Of a DNA stretch of 64,000 nucleotides, positions 9,093 through 18,012 are shown piece by piece. Within the stretch, counting starts at the first letter, position 1; every line of letters starts with the position of its first letter. Source of the stretch: an uncultured Lachnospiraceae bacterium. Lineage in GTDB: Bacteria > Bacillota > Clostridia > Lachnospirales > Lachnospiraceae. Under the pieces are notes generated by a model. The model worked only from the letters and a program-made list of their open reading frames with translations, made no database searches and had not been told where the DNA came from. The translations under genes and the position numbers were made by a program. The stretch lies in NCBI GenBank assembly GCA_949740725.1, contig CATJIO010000107.1, positions 1-64,000 on the forward strand. The letters run 5' to 3'.

Positions 9093-9788
9093 CTATTTTA
9101 GATTATTCATCATGATCTCGTCCGGATTTACCCCAGTATTTCCAGCAAAGAAAACCATCTGGCATTTGGCATTGCTCACCCGGATATAGGCATAAAGAGG
9201 GCCGCTTAAGCCCATAGACGCCCCGTCAGGATATGCATAGGCAAACCAGCTTCCTGTAGGAAAGCCTTTCATTTCTCTGGATGCTGGCGCTCCCAGGGTA
9301 CTCATGGCTATATCCGCGATCTCCTGGCTACGGGCCTCAACCTGATCGTAAACGCCATCCATCCCTGGCACCTCTTTGGACAACACGCTGATTATTCCCT
9401 CTCCATTCTCTTGAAACAGGTAAACCCCGTCTCCAGCCTGGCTGCTATTCTTAAGGGAGTAGCCAGAGGGCAAGGATAATGTAAGGTTGCTCACAGAAAC
9501 TACGTGGGGCTCCTCCCCCTGAGTCTGTATCACGCCATTTACCACCCATGCCCCGCTCCCATCTACTGTATGGCCGTCCGGAGTCGTGGTATTCATCAGA
9601 CAGTATCCCTCCGGGGTGAAATAATAGCACCTTCCTTCCACCCAGCTCCAGCCATTTTTAGCATAGCTTCCATCCTCATTTTGATACCGCCATGCACTTC
9701 CATCCTGCTGCCAGGAGCCGGCAAATGCCGGAAAACCTACGGAAGCTGCTATAAACGCCGCCAAAATGAATGTAATTTTTTTCTTCAT
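9093..9788 (-). CDS. Secreted protein with cell-wall-binding repeats
   Basis: A cleavable signal peptide (MKKKITFILAAFIAASVGFPAFA) is followed by two or three choline-binding-type repeats (GSWQQDGSAWRYQNEDGSYAK, GWSWVEGRCYYFTPEGYC) within about residues 24-75, then about 140 residues of a compact alpha/beta domain I do not recognise. The frame opens further upstream, but GGAGG lies nine bases before ATG 9788 and that start gives a clean signal peptide (231 residues). It is probably cotranscribed with murC downstream, which fits an envelope role. Enzymatic activity is not evident. Confidence 0.8.
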   Translation of the reverse strand: MKKKITFILAAFIAASVGFPAFAGSWQQDGSAWRYQNEDGSYAKNGWSWVEGRCYYFTPEGYCLMNTTTPDGHTVDGSGAWVVNGVIQTQGEEPHVVSVSNLTLSLPSGYSLKNSSQAGDGVYLFQENGEGIISVLSKEVPGMDGVYDQVEARSQEIADIAMSTLGAPASREMKGFPTGSWFAYAYPDGASMGLSGPLYAYIRVSNAKCQMVFFAGNTGVNPDEIMMNNLK

Positions 9789-9825
9789 CTTCCCCATTCC
9801 TCCAATTTCTCTTCCTCTTATAATA

Positions 9826-9854
9826 ATGTAACTCTTATGGAAAACATTTGTCAA
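9826..9854 (-). promoter_or_regulatory. Candidate promoter for the cell-wall-binding gene and murC
   Basis: A perfect TTGACA (9854-9849) on the minus strand is followed after 17 bases by the weak -10 TTACAT (9831-9826). It overlaps the 3' end of the phosphoesterase gene. Confidence 0.35.
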
Positions 9855-10519
9855 ATATATTTATCTAGGATCTGATGGGCATCCGCCCCCGGATGGGCAG
9901 CACAAATCCGGTAGATAGTTTCCACAAAGGCCGGCTCTGCCTTTAGATTATCTGCCACCCAGCTGATCTTCTCCCCACGCTTCATAAAACGCATAATCTT
10001 CGCTATCAAAAACAGCTGATCCCGTTCCCTCTGCTTCCATGGTTCCCTGCCATATTCCTCCTCCAGCCAGATGGTTTTCACCTCATAGTTGCCCTCGTAA
10101 AGAGTCATTACCGCCAACGACAAGGGAAGAGTAAATCGTTTATAGCCACAGCTTCCAGGATTAAGCCAAAGCCTTCCCTCCTCCATCTGCTGGTCATACA
10201 AATGGGAATGTCCATAGATCACCACTTGCTCCTCCTCCAATGTCTTGGGAATATCGGATCGCTGGTGAGCCATGATAAACTTTACTTTAGACAGCTCAAA
10301 CCTCCTCACTACCGGCAGCTGTCCTGCCCAATAGCCATCATTGTTGCCCTTGACCCCATACAGCGGCTGGCTGATGTTTAATTTATGATACAGCATTTGG
10401 TTATCAAAATCACCTGCATGAATCACAACATCACAGGAGGCAATCACCTGCTCCACCTCCGGCCGCAGCAGTCCATGGGTATCAGAAATCACTGCTGCAA
10501 GGATAGGCTCCCTTTTCAT
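9851..10519 (-). CDS. YfcE/MJ0936-type metallophosphoesterase
   Basis: Calcineurin-like phosphoesterase, cytosolic, with all dimetal motifs: ISDTHG, HAGDFDN, GNNDG, and GHSH plus LNPGS near residue 115. Family members hydrolyse phosphodiesters such as bis-pNPP, and the natural substrate is unknown. At 222 residues it has an extra about 60-residue C-terminal helical segment (VADNLKAEPAFVETIYRICAAHPG) not in the minimal about 160-residue enzymes and resembling a small DNA-binding-like helical bundle. GGAG precedes the ATG by ten bases. It points the same way as the cell-wall gene and murC but is separated from them by a promoter. Confidence 0.85.
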   Translation of the reverse strand: MKREPILAAVISDTHGLLRPEVEQVIASCDVVIHAGDFDNQMLYHKLNISQPLYGVKGNNDGYWAGQLPVVRRFELSKVKFIMAHQRSDIPKTLEEEQVVIYGHSHLYDQQMEEGRLWLNPGSCGYKRFTLPLSLAVMTLYEGNYEVKTIWLEEEYGREPWKQRERDQLFLIAKIMRFMKRGEKISWVADNLKAEPAFVETIYRICAAHPGADAHQILDKYI

Positions 10520-10776
10520 GGAAATTTCACTCCTTAATCTTCTTTCTGTGATTTATTATATCTCGATTTTTGCCGCTCCCGCAAGTAAAATAACCAGATT
10601 TGCATAAATCCCGCGAAATAGGCCGAAAAACACTCCATGTCCCCCTTTTAATGCAAATTTCCCAAGATTTTTATGCTTTTTCCCCCACATTACCTATATG
10701 CTTTTCTGAAATAATGGTTTATAATAATAAGCACAATGTTTTCACTATAGGAAATGAAAAAGAAAGGACAAAATTT

Positions 10777-13359
10777 ATGAAAAAATTTGGTTCAATCTTA
10801 TACACAATCTGGAAAGGCATCTTAACCTTGCTGTTCAGCCTCTTAGGTATGGCCGGCTGGATTTTCAAGGCGCTGCTGTCTGCGCTAACGCTGTGCTGTA
10901 TTGCAGGATTGTGCACTGGGATCTTCATTTACATGAAGGTAAAGCCAGAACTGGACCACTGCCGTGAGGTGGCATATGATACCCTTGCCTCCATGGACCA
11001 TTCCGATTTCAGCATGCTGAGCGACACCATCATTTATGATAAGGACGGGAACCAGATTGGCCTGATTAATGCCGGACATTATGAATATGTAGACATTAAT
11101 GATATCAGCATTAATCTGCAGAATGCCTACATCGCCCAGGAGGATCGGCGTTTTAAGACCCACACTGGCGTGGACTGGATTGCCACTATGCGGGCTGCCC
11201 TGGCTTTGGTAAAGCACAGCGGGAATATTACTCAGGGCGGAAGCACCATCACCCAGCAGGTCATCAAAAATACATATCTGACCCAGGAGCAGACCTTCAC
11301 CCGTAAGGTAGTAGAAATCCTCTTAGCCCCAGAAGTGGAAAAGAAATTTTCCAAGGCGTACATTATGGAATTCTACTGTAATACCAATTTTTATGGTCAT
11401 CAGTGTAATGGAGTCCAGGCGGCCAGCCGATACTATTTCGGAAAAAAAGCCTCGGAACTTGAAGTGTATGAGGCCGCGGTTTTAGTGGGTATCAGCAATA
11501 GCCCCTCAGCCTATGATCCCGTAAGGCATCCTGATGCAGCGCTGGAAAAGCGCAACGACGTGCTAAAGAGCATGCTTGAAGTAGGCTATCTTACTCCACA
11601 AGAATATGATAACTACACAAAAATTCCCTTAAGTATTGTTCAGGAAACGATGGAAGGGACGGATGAGAGCTATCAGACCAGCTATGCTGTACACTGCGCG
11701 GCACTGGAGCTGATGAAGGCAGACGGTTTTTCCTTTCAGTACCTATTTGAGGACAAGGATGACTATACCCAGTACATGGACCGGTACGAGGAGGCCTATG
11801 GCCGGAAAACAGACTTAATCCGCGCTGGCGGCTTTCAGATCTACACCTCTCTGGATAATAATATCCAGGCACAGCTCCAGACGGCTATTGATTCCGGCCT
11901 GGCCTCTTATACAGAGCTCCAGGAAAATGGGAAATATGCCCTCCAGGGCGCCGGTGTAGTGGTGGACAACCAGACCAATTATGTGGTGGCTATTGTAGGC
12001 GGCCGTGGCACAGAGGATCAGTTTAACCGTGCATACTTAAGTGCCCGTCAGCCTGGCAGTACCATTAAGCCACTGATTGATTATACTCCCGCCTTCGATA
12101 CAGGGGATTACTATCCATCCCGGGTCATCAATGACCATAAATGGGAGGACGGGCCCTCCAACAGCAGTGGACGCTACCATGGAGATGTCTCTATGCGTGA
12201 AGCGCTGAACCGAAGCTTGAACACCGTTGCCTGGCAGATACTGGAAGATATTGGTGTGAATACCGGACTACAGTATCTGGGAAATATGGAATTTCAAAAG
12301 ATCACCTATGTGGATAATGGCCTTCCCTCCTTAAGCATCGGTGGTTTTACCAATGGGCTCCGGGTAGTGGACATGGCTAAAGGCTACAGCACATTAGCAA
12401 ATTATGGAGTGTACAATGACCGTACCTGTATCCAAAAAATTATCCATGAACATGATGGCGATCTGACCAAGAACAGCCGCGCCACCACCAAGCAGGTGTA
12501 TCTGGAGGATTCTGCCTTTATCGTAACCGATGTGCTAAAGGGCACCATGACTTCCCCCTATGGCACTGGCCGAGGCCTGTCTTTGGCCAACCGGATGCCC
12601 GCCGCTGGAAAAACCGGCACCACAAACAGCAATAAAGATACCTGGTTCTGCGGTTACACCCGCTATTACTCCACAGCTATCTGGGTTGGCTACGATATCC
12701 CAAGGGCAATGCCTGGAGTATTCGGAAGCACCTACGCCGGACGTATTTGGAAGCGGGTGATGGACGAGATTCATACTGGCCTGGAGCCCTGGGACTGGGA
12801 ACAGCCGGTTACTGTAGTACGCAAGGCTGACCCTAAAAGCGGGATTACAGATTACTTCAGCACGACTTCGGATTTCCGGGCTGCTGTAGCGGATTATGAG
12901 AATAGCCAGGCCCAGATCTTGGCTGAATTATATCATGAGCTGGACGCCTTTGAAGCCCGGATTATTCAGAACGCAGCGGATGGATACTGGGTTCAGGAAA
13001 CCTACCGTTCCATGATGGCAAATCTCAGCCGGGTTAACGAAAGTCCTGAACGCGATGATATATTAGCTCGAATAGAAGCCCGTTATGAGTACTTCCAGCC
13101 TCAGCTCTCTATGCGGACTGCAGAAATACAGGCATATGCTAACCGACAAAGTGAAGCGGACGCAGCAGCAGCTCAGGCAGCCGCCCTGGCTGAAGCACAG
13201 CGGCAGTTGGAGGCAGCTGCAGCGGCACAGGCTACTGAGCCTCAGACAGATACGCGCCCGGATTACTCCGGAGGCCCAGGTGCTGTCTCCGGCAATGAGA
13301 CCGGCATTACATCCGGCCGGGTAGTGGTAATTCCTCAAAATCCGGGAGGTGACAATTAA
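10777..13359 (+). CDS. Class A penicillin-binding protein (PBP1a type)
   Basis: Bifunctional peptidoglycan glycosyltransferase and transpeptidase anchored in the membrane. One membrane helix lies at about residues 18-48. The GT51 domain follows with catalytic Glu122 in AQEDRRF and the GGSTITQQ and KILE-like motifs. The transpeptidase domain has the active-site Ser428 in STIK, then SLN and KTGTTN. The C-terminal about 60 residues are Ala/Gln-rich and probably coiled, ending in a Gly/Pro-rich tail. The frame runs upstream to 10600, but AAAGGA sits eight bases before ATG 10777 and only that start gives a normal short cytosolic tail (860 residues). A TATAAT-like element lies at 10720-10725. The next gene overlaps its stop. 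Confidence 0.95.
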   Translation: MKKFGSILYTIWKGILTLLFSLLGMAGWIFKALLSALTLCCIAGLCTGIFIYMKVKPELDHCREVAYDTLASMDHSDFSMLSDTIIYDKDGNQIGLINAGHYEYVDINDISINLQNAYIAQEDRRFKTHTGVDWIATMRAALALVKHSGNITQGGSTITQQVIKNTYLTQEQTFTRKVVEILLAPEVEKKFSKAYIMEFYCNTNFYGHQCNGVQAASRYYFGKKASELEVYEAAVLVGISNSPSAYDPVRHPDAALEKRNDVLKSMLEVGYLTPQEYDNYTKIPLSIVQETMEGTDESYQTSYAVHCAALELMKADGFSFQYLFEDKDDYTQYMDRYEEAYGRKTDLIRAGGFQIYTSLDNNIQAQLQTAIDSGLASYTELQENGKYALQGAGVVVDNQTNYVVAIVGGRGTEDQFNRAYLSARQPGSTIKPLIDYTPAFDTGDYYPSRVINDHKWEDGPSNSSGRYHGDVSMREALNRSLNTVAWQILEDIGVNTGLQYLGNMEFQKITYVDNGLPSLSIGGFTNGLRVVDMAKGYSTLANYGVYNDRTCIQKIIHEHDGDLTKNSRATTKQVYLEDSAFIVTDVLKGTMTSPYGTGRGLSLANRMPAAGKTGTTNSNKDTWFCGYTRYYSTAIWVGYDIPRAMPGVFGSTYAGRIWKRVMDEIHTGLEPWDWEQPVTVVRKADPKSGITDYFSTTSDFRAAVADYENSQAQILAELYHELDAFEARIIQNAADGYWVQETYRSMMANLSRVNESPERDDILARIEARYEYFQPQLSMRTAEIQAYANRQSEADAAAAQAAALAEAQRQLEAAAAAQATEPQTDTRPDYSGGPGAVSGNETGITSGRVVVIPQNPGGDN

Positions 13360-13850
13360 TGAATGACTTGACAAAAACTTCTGCTCCTCCAAAGGAGGCG
13401 CCTCCCTTAAAGGCGAATATGCCCTCCTGGGAAACCCCCTCCTATTTGCAACACAGCGAATTTCCCTTAACGGAGGACAAAAAGGAGGATTCTCCCACCT
13501 CCAATAAGGGCAATGAGAAAAAGGAAAAGCACCAGAAAGCCGGCTCCTCTCCAAAGGGCAATAAAAAGAAAGGGCCAGCCTTCTCAGAATCAGAAGAAGA
13601 GGGTTATGTGCGCCGCTCTCCCATCCGCAGTTGGTTTAACACCTTTATGATTATGAATATCCCTTTATTCGGCTGGATATACCTTCTCATCATAGCCTTC
13701 AGCAAAAAGGATCAGAGAAAGGATTTCGCTAAGGCATATCTAATCTACAAGTTAGTATTCCTTCTTTTAGCTTTAGCCATGATTGCCGCATGTATGTATG
13801 TGGGCATGGAGGCCGCTGACCGGCTGCTGCAATACATTAATATGTTATAA
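13359..13850 (+). CDS. Small membrane protein coupled to the PBP
   Basis: A 163-residue protein of unknown function. Residues 1-85 are hydrophilic, Lys/Pro/Ser-rich and probably disordered. Two hydrophobic helices follow at about 94-115 (FNTFMIMNIPLFGWIYLLIIAF) and 128-152. The ATG shares its A with the TAA stop of the PBP gene, and GGGAGG lies inside the end of that gene, so the two are translationally coupled. Coupling suggests a partner or regulator of the PBP, but nothing in the sequence proves it. Confidence 0.8.
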   Translation: MNDLTKTSAPPKEAPPLKANMPSWETPSYLQHSEFPLTEDKKEDSPTSNKGNEKKEKHQKAGSSPKGNKKKGPAFSESEEEGYVRRSPIRSWFNTFMIMNIPLFGWIYLLIIAFSKKDQRKDFAKAYLIYKLVFLLLALAMIAACMYVGMEAADRLLQYINML

Positions 13851-13855
13851 ATTAA

Positions 13856-13914
13856 GAGGCTGTCCGCCCAGGGAGAATCCTCCCTAGCGCGGCAGCCTCT
13901 CTGCCATCTTTTTT
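13856..13914. terminator. Convergent-gene hairpin terminator
   Basis: Between the plus-strand small membrane gene and the minus-strand aroK gene, GAGGCTG/CAGCCTC (13856-13862, 13893-13899), CCGC/GCGG and AGGGAG/CTCCCT around an AATC loop make a long interrupted stem. A plus-strand T run follows at about 13909-13915. The stem includes the last aroK codons, so it may serve both directions. Confidence 0.55.
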
Positions 13915-14411
13915 TCCATCAGCGCCCGAAGATAATCTACAATTTCCCCTGGGTGTCTGAATTCTCCTTCGTCCACCACCATGTCAGCGTACTCTTCATA
14001 CAAAGGGATTCGTTCCTGATAAAGATCAAACAAGGTAAATCCTGGCTTCAGCGCCACACCCCGGTCAGTAACATTGCCGATCCGCCGGTTCATCTCCTGG
14101 TAACTCATTTTCAGATATACGACCTCGCTAATCTCTCTTAAATGCTTCATGGCCCTTCTGCCATAGATTACAGAGCCTCCCGGGGCAATGATAGCGCGTT
14201 TCACCTGCAGGCCGGCATTAATCTGCTCCTCAATTCGTAAAAAGCCCTCCATCCCCTCTTTTGCAATAATCTCTTTTAAGAGCCGTCCCTCCTGCTCCTG
14301 AATCACAATGTCCACATCCACAAAAGAGTAGCCCAGCCGCTTAGCCAGAAGCACACCAATGGTGCTCTTCCCAGAGGAAGGCATTCCAATCAACGTAATA
14401 TTGGGTTTCAT
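13884..14411 (-). CDS. Shikimate kinase family protein
   Basis: P-loop kinase of the AroK family, 175 residues, with Walker A GMPSSGKST (residues 9-17), the DVD segment that binds Mg and shikimate in the family, an IAPGGSVIY motif near residue 75 and the lid-region RGV. The shikimate-binding residues D34, R58 and R136 of AroK have plausible counterparts, but the lid is diverged (NVTDRGVALKPGFTLFDLYQERIPLYEEYAD), so phosphorylation of shikimate itself is likely but not certain. It overlaps the flavin reductase gene upstream by four bases, and no other aromatic pathway gene is nearby. Confidence 0.8.
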   Translation of the reverse strand: MKPNITLIGMPSSGKSTIGVLLAKRLGYSFVDVDIVIQEQEGRLLKEIIAKEGMEGFLRIEEQINAGLQVKRAIIAPGGSVIYGRRAMKHLREISEVVYLKMSYQEMNRRIGNVTDRGVALKPGFTLFDLYQERIPLYEEYADMVVDEGEFRHPGEIVDYLRALMEKKMAERLPR

Positions 14412-15031
14412 GACTTTTTCCTCCTGGTTCTTTCCTTCTGTACGGAAAATCCGAATTTCCCCAGCTTTTTACCCAACGCGGCGTATTCTCCGTGAGAATA
14501 TGCTACCAGCCCAGCATTATTCAGATGAAGCTTGCCACTGGCATCCAAATAACGCCGCTCCACGGTCACCCCCATCACCTGAGCCAAAAACATATCGTGG
14601 CTTCCCAGAGGTATCACCTGAGTTACCTTACATTCGATATTCACCGGGCTTTCCTTGATCCCTGGGGCCAAAACCTGCCTGGATTCCTGAGGAGTCAATT
14701 TCATCTCGTGAAACTTATCTGTATCCCGTCCTGATCTTACACCGCAGTAGTCCGCAGCCGGAGTCAGCTTTTCTGTAACCAGATTCACAACAAATTCCCC
14801 TGTCTCCTTTATTATATTATAAGAATATCGCTCCTTCCGCACAGATATAGATACCATAGCTGGTGAGGAGCACACCGTCCCCGCCCAGGCAATGGTAATA
14901 ATATTCGGACGTTCTCCAGGACGCCCTACACTCACCATCACTGCAGGGACCGGATACAACATATTACCCGGACGCCAAAATTCCTTTTCCTCCCCAACCA
15001 TGTCTGATCTCTGTCCTGTCCTCTCCTTCAT
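14408..15031 (-). CDS. Flavin reductase-like FMN-binding protein
   Basis: 207-residue member of the flavin reductase/FlaRed domain family, with a split-barrel FMN-binding fold. Residues about 20-170 show the signature pattern PAVMVSVG, NIITIAWAGTVCSSPAMVSISV and FVVNLVTEKL. Related proteins reduce free flavin or serve as the flavin partner of oxygenases or ferric reductases, and the substrate here is unknown. Its 3' end overlaps the kinase gene (ATGA), so the two form an operon. It starts 19 bases after the CBS pyrophosphatase stop and may belong to that transcript. Confidence 0.85.
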   Translation of the reverse strand: MKERTGQRSDMVGEEKEFWRPGNMLYPVPAVMVSVGRPGERPNIITIAWAGTVCSSPAMVSISVRKERYSYNIIKETGEFVVNLVTEKLTPAADYCGVRSGRDTDKFHEMKLTPQESRQVLAPGIKESPVNIECKVTQVIPLGSHDMFLAQVMGVTVERRYLDASGKLHLNNAGLVAYSHGEYAALGKKLGKFGFSVQKERTRRKKS

Positions 15032-15049
15032 ATCCCTTCCTTTCCAACC

Positions 15050-16723
15050 TTATCCCTCGACGATCATAATTCCCGGAACCAGTTGCTTCTTTCTGGAAAC
15101 CACTCCTGGCAGGCGAATCACCTGACTGGTTTCCGGGTTCTGTTCTTTTTCCGTATCTGCCACATGAAACGCTTTTACAATTAGCTGCTCCGATCCGGCT
15201 CCCTCACATAAAAGGTCTGTGGTCTCAGTCAATATATTGGTCAGCATAAAAAACATCATATCTGTCCCATGCTCCTGATTAGCCTTTTTCAAAAACGGCA
15301 GCAACCTTGACTTTAAATCCTCCAGCTCTTCCGTATTTACCGAGCTGATCTGCCCTACGCCAAATTTTACCTTTCCCGCCTCAAACTGCTTGAAATCTTG
15401 GTAAAAAATTTCTCGATCCGTTTTGCCCTTTAGATTACTTCCCGCGGCAAACATTTTTCCGGCAAAGCCTTCGATCTCCACTCCAGCAATCTCCGCCAAT
15501 TCCATAGCGGAAGCCCGATCCACTATCGTGCAGGTAGGAGAGCGGAAAAGAAGCGTATCTGACAGGATTGCACTACAAAGGAGGCCTGCGATCTGCGGCT
15601 CTACCTCAACCCCGTTTTCCTGATACATTTGATACACAATCGTGGCTGTACATCCTAAGGGCTGGTTCCGGAAATATACCGGAGAAATCGTCTCTACCGC
15701 CCCCAGTCTATGGTGATCGATAATTTCCTGGATATCTGCGCCTTCAATACCATCCACTGCCTGACCCTTCTCATTATGATCCACTAAAATCACCGCTTTT
15801 CCCCTGGCGCCTAATAGGTTCCGTCTGGAAATCATGCCCTTGTAATGTCCATTTTTATCCAGAATCGGAAAATCACGGTGCCGTTTACTGGCCATGACAT
15901 CTTTGATTTCCTCGGTAAAGTCTTCCTCATCAAAGGTAATCAGATGCTCTGTCTTCATAAAATAGCTGATGGGCATACTCTGATGGACTAACCGGGCTGC
16001 TGTATAGGTATCATAAGGGGTGGTAATAATGGAACAGCCCTTCTCCTGTGCCAGCTTCTTAATGGTCATGGAAACCCCTGCGCCTTCACAGACAATGATA
16101 CAGCTGGCTTCCATCTCAATAGCACACAGCTGGGATTCATATCGATTTCCTAAAATCACCAAGTCATGGGGCTCAATGTAAAATTCCATCATATCTGGAT
16201 TGGCAGCAGCGATCAGCACCTTTCCCTTTCCGAAGTAATCGTTCTCATCCCCGATTACCATCACCCCTTCCAGTGTTTCCACAATATTAGAATATTGAGT
16301 CACTGCTTTCGAAAGAATGCTGCTGTCATATACATTCATATAGGACTTGGTAATATCTCCCACAGTAATCAGACCTTCCAGTAATCCGCTATCAGTCACT
16401 GCAGCCAAGGTCACAACATTCTCTTTCTGCATTAAGTTCCACGCATTCTTCAATGAAATATTTTTTCTTACCCCTTTTGTCTCCCGTATTTCGATGTCTT
16501 TTACCTGTGTACGTACGGTTTGAACCATTCTTGGTTTTTTGACATGGAAATAATCCAGCACGAACTGGGTTTCTGAGTTCACATTACCCGCCCTTCCTGG
16601 CTCATATGTCCTACCCGTAAGCTTCTCTTTCAGATTTGCATAGCAAATCGCAGAGCAGATAGAATCGGTATCTGGATTTTTATGTCCAATCACCAAGGTT
16701 TTCTGTTTTGTCTCTTCCGCCAT
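15050..16723 (-). CDS. Mn-dependent inorganic pyrophosphatase with CBS and DRTGG domains
   Basis: Family II pyrophosphatase (DHH phosphoesterase) hydrolysing PPi in the cytosol. The N-terminal half-domain has GHKNPDTDSICSA. CBS 1 follows at about residues 70-125, a DRTGG-type domain at about 150-245, CBS 2 at about 250-305, then the second part of the catalytic domain with DHH (DHHRLG) and the C-terminal DHHA2 domain with its RSPTCT and DTLLF motifs. Such CBS-PPases are inhibited by AMP and ADP and activated by ATP or diadenosine polyphosphates (family knowledge). GGAGG lies five bases before ATG 16723, so that start is preferred to ATG 16735 (557 residues). Confidence 0.95.
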   Translation of the reverse strand: MAEETKQKTLVIGHKNPDTDSICSAICYANLKEKLTGRTYEPGRAGNVNSETQFVLDYFHVKKPRMVQTVRTQVKDIEIRETKGVRKNISLKNAWNLMQKENVVTLAAVTDSGLLEGLITVGDITKSYMNVYDSSILSKAVTQYSNIVETLEGVMVIGDENDYFGKGKVLIAAANPDMMEFYIEPHDLVILGNRYESQLCAIEMEASCIIVCEGAGVSMTIKKLAQEKGCSIITTPYDTYTAARLVHQSMPISYFMKTEHLITFDEEDFTEEIKDVMASKRHRDFPILDKNGHYKGMISRRNLLGARGKAVILVDHNEKGQAVDGIEGADIQEIIDHHRLGAVETISPVYFRNQPLGCTATIVYQMYQENGVEVEPQIAGLLCSAILSDTLLFRSPTCTIVDRASAMELAEIAGVEIEGFAGKMFAAGSNLKGKTDREIFYQDFKQFEAGKVKFGVGQISSVNTEELEDLKSRLLPFLKKANQEHGTDMMFFMLTNILTETTDLLCEGAGSEQLIVKAFHVADTEKEQNPETSQVIRLPGVVSRKKQLVPGIMIVEG

Positions 16724-16873
16724 AAATGCCTCCATAATCTACCAATATCTTTTCATAATCTATTTACACAATGTTCATAGTTTATTCACATCATTTCTTT
16801 ATACTAAATGCATAGAAAGTGATTAAAAACCTTTCTTCCATTAGATAAATTGCACATAGATTTTTCATAATTA

Positions 16874-16896
16874 CCCCGGTTGCTTTTTAACCGGGG
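16874..16896. terminator. Perfect GC-rich hairpin in the intergenic region
   Basis: CCCCGGTT and AACCGGGG form an eight-bp perfect stem around GCTTTTT. No good T run follows on either strand, so it may be a processed or factor-assisted terminator, or part of the pyrophosphatase leader. Confidence 0.35.
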
Positions 16897-16935
16897 TCTC
16901 CTCATGTCATTTGAGAATTTTCATCTCGATCTTTT

Positions 16936-16962
16936 GAAAAAGAGCCCGGCTTGCCGGACTCT
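16936..16962 (-). terminator. Intrinsic terminator of the nucleotidyltransferase gene
   Basis: On the minus strand AGAGTCCGGC, a two-base loop and GCCGGGCTCT are followed directly by TTTTTC, 42 bases after the gene stop. Confidence 0.85.
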
Positions 16963-17003
16963 TATATCAGCTCACGAAAGCCGTTCTCCATCATCTCTTA
17001 CTT

Positions 17004-17927
17004 CTATGAAAACAGCTTCTCCTTATAAACCCCGTCTGCAATCAGCTTGCGGATAGCGTTCACTACCGCTTCTTTATCCTCCTGGTAAGTTACTCCAAAC
17101 CATTTATCCTGGGTATCCAGCACCTTGACCTGAGCCTTCTCTTCCTTCACCAAACTGTCAATTACCTGTGGAAGCAAAAATTCCGCCTTCAAATCCCCTG
17201 CCGGAATCTGCTCCAAAAATTCTGGGAAACGCTTTTCCAGCTCATCTAAAAATGCTGGCGGCAGCCCCCACATATTCATGGATACCAGCTGATCCGCCCG
17301 AACAATTACCGGTTCTCCTTTTTCATTCTCCGCTCGCAACCCATCTGCACCCATCTGAATACCAAAAGTTTCCGTAACCTGCTTTAAATTCCCCTCTTCA
17401 TCCACCTCGCAGGCGCCTCTGGTCACTGTGCCGTTCTCACTGAGCGTATTCTTCAGTACAAAGCCCGCCATGCACATGGAATAAGTATCTTTCCGTTCCT
17501 CTTCTGCCTGCACCAGATAATCATGAATCTTGCGGAACCCTTCCTTTCCGTAATAGTCGTCTGCATTGATCACCACAAAGGGCTCCTTTACCAGGCCTTT
17601 CACCGTGAGCACTGCATGGCCGGTCCCCCACGGCTTCTTTCTCCCTTCTGGCACCGCAAATCCAGCCGGAAGGTCATTCAGCTCTTGGTACGCATATTCT
17701 ACCTTTGTCAACTTCTCCATCCGGTTCCCAATGATCTCCTTAAAGTCATCCTCCAAGTCCCTTCGGATAATAAAGACCACCTTATTAAAACCTGCCTCTA
17801 AGGCATCATGTATCGAATAGTCCATGATGATCTCCCCATTCGGCCCCACTGGCGCCAGCTGTTTAATCCCGCCCCCAAACCTGCTACCTATGCCAGCCGC
17901 CATGACTACCAAGGTCGTGTCCTTCAT
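17004..17927 (-). CDS. Sugar nucleotidyltransferase (GalU/RmlA-like)
   Basis: Cytosolic nucleotidyltransferase of the GT-A fold. The N-terminal VVMAAGIGSRFGGGIKQL binds the NTP, VINADDYYG near residue 115 carries the metal-binding Asp, and the VTET and MNMWGL segments are present. The family is usually annotated as NTP-transferase or UTP--glucose-1-phosphate uridylyltransferase-like. The substrate sugar cannot be read from the sequence, and no dTDP-sugar genes lie nearby. Start ATG 17927 follows GGAG about ten bases on and places the glycine loop at the N-terminus. The frame opening at 17951 adds eight unlikely residues. Confidence 0.85.
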   Translation of the reverse strand: MKDTTLVVMAAGIGSRFGGGIKQLAPVGPNGEIIMDYSIHDALEAGFNKVVFIIRRDLEDDFKEIIGNRMEKLTKVEYAYQELNDLPAGFAVPEGRKKPWGTGHAVLTVKGLVKEPFVVINADDYYGKEGFRKIHDYLVQAEEERKDTYSMCMAGFVLKNTLSENGTVTRGACEVDEEGNLKQVTETFGIQMGADGLRAENEKGEPVIVRADQLVSMNMWGLPPAFLDELEKRFPEFLEQIPAGDLKAEFLLPQVIDSLVKEEKAQVKVLDTQDKWFGVTYQEDKEAVVNAIRKLIADGVYKEKLFS

Positions 17928-17973
17928 AAATACACCCTCTCCTTTAACCATTTTATGAATATTTATTAGCTAT

Positions 17974-18002
17974 ACTATATCATATCAAATGGAAAAAGGC
18001 AA
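17974..18002 (-). promoter_or_regulatory. Promoter of the nucleotidyltransferase gene
   Basis: Minus strand TTGCCT (18002-17997), 17 bases, TATAGT (17979-17974), about 45 bases before the ATG. Confidence 0.5.
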
Positions 18003-18012
18003 TTACTACCAT

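Noticed and set aside
10600..10776. N-terminal extension of the penicillin-binding protein
   Set aside because: The 59 extra codons cross the promoter, lack a ribosome binding site, and a good one stands before ATG 10777.
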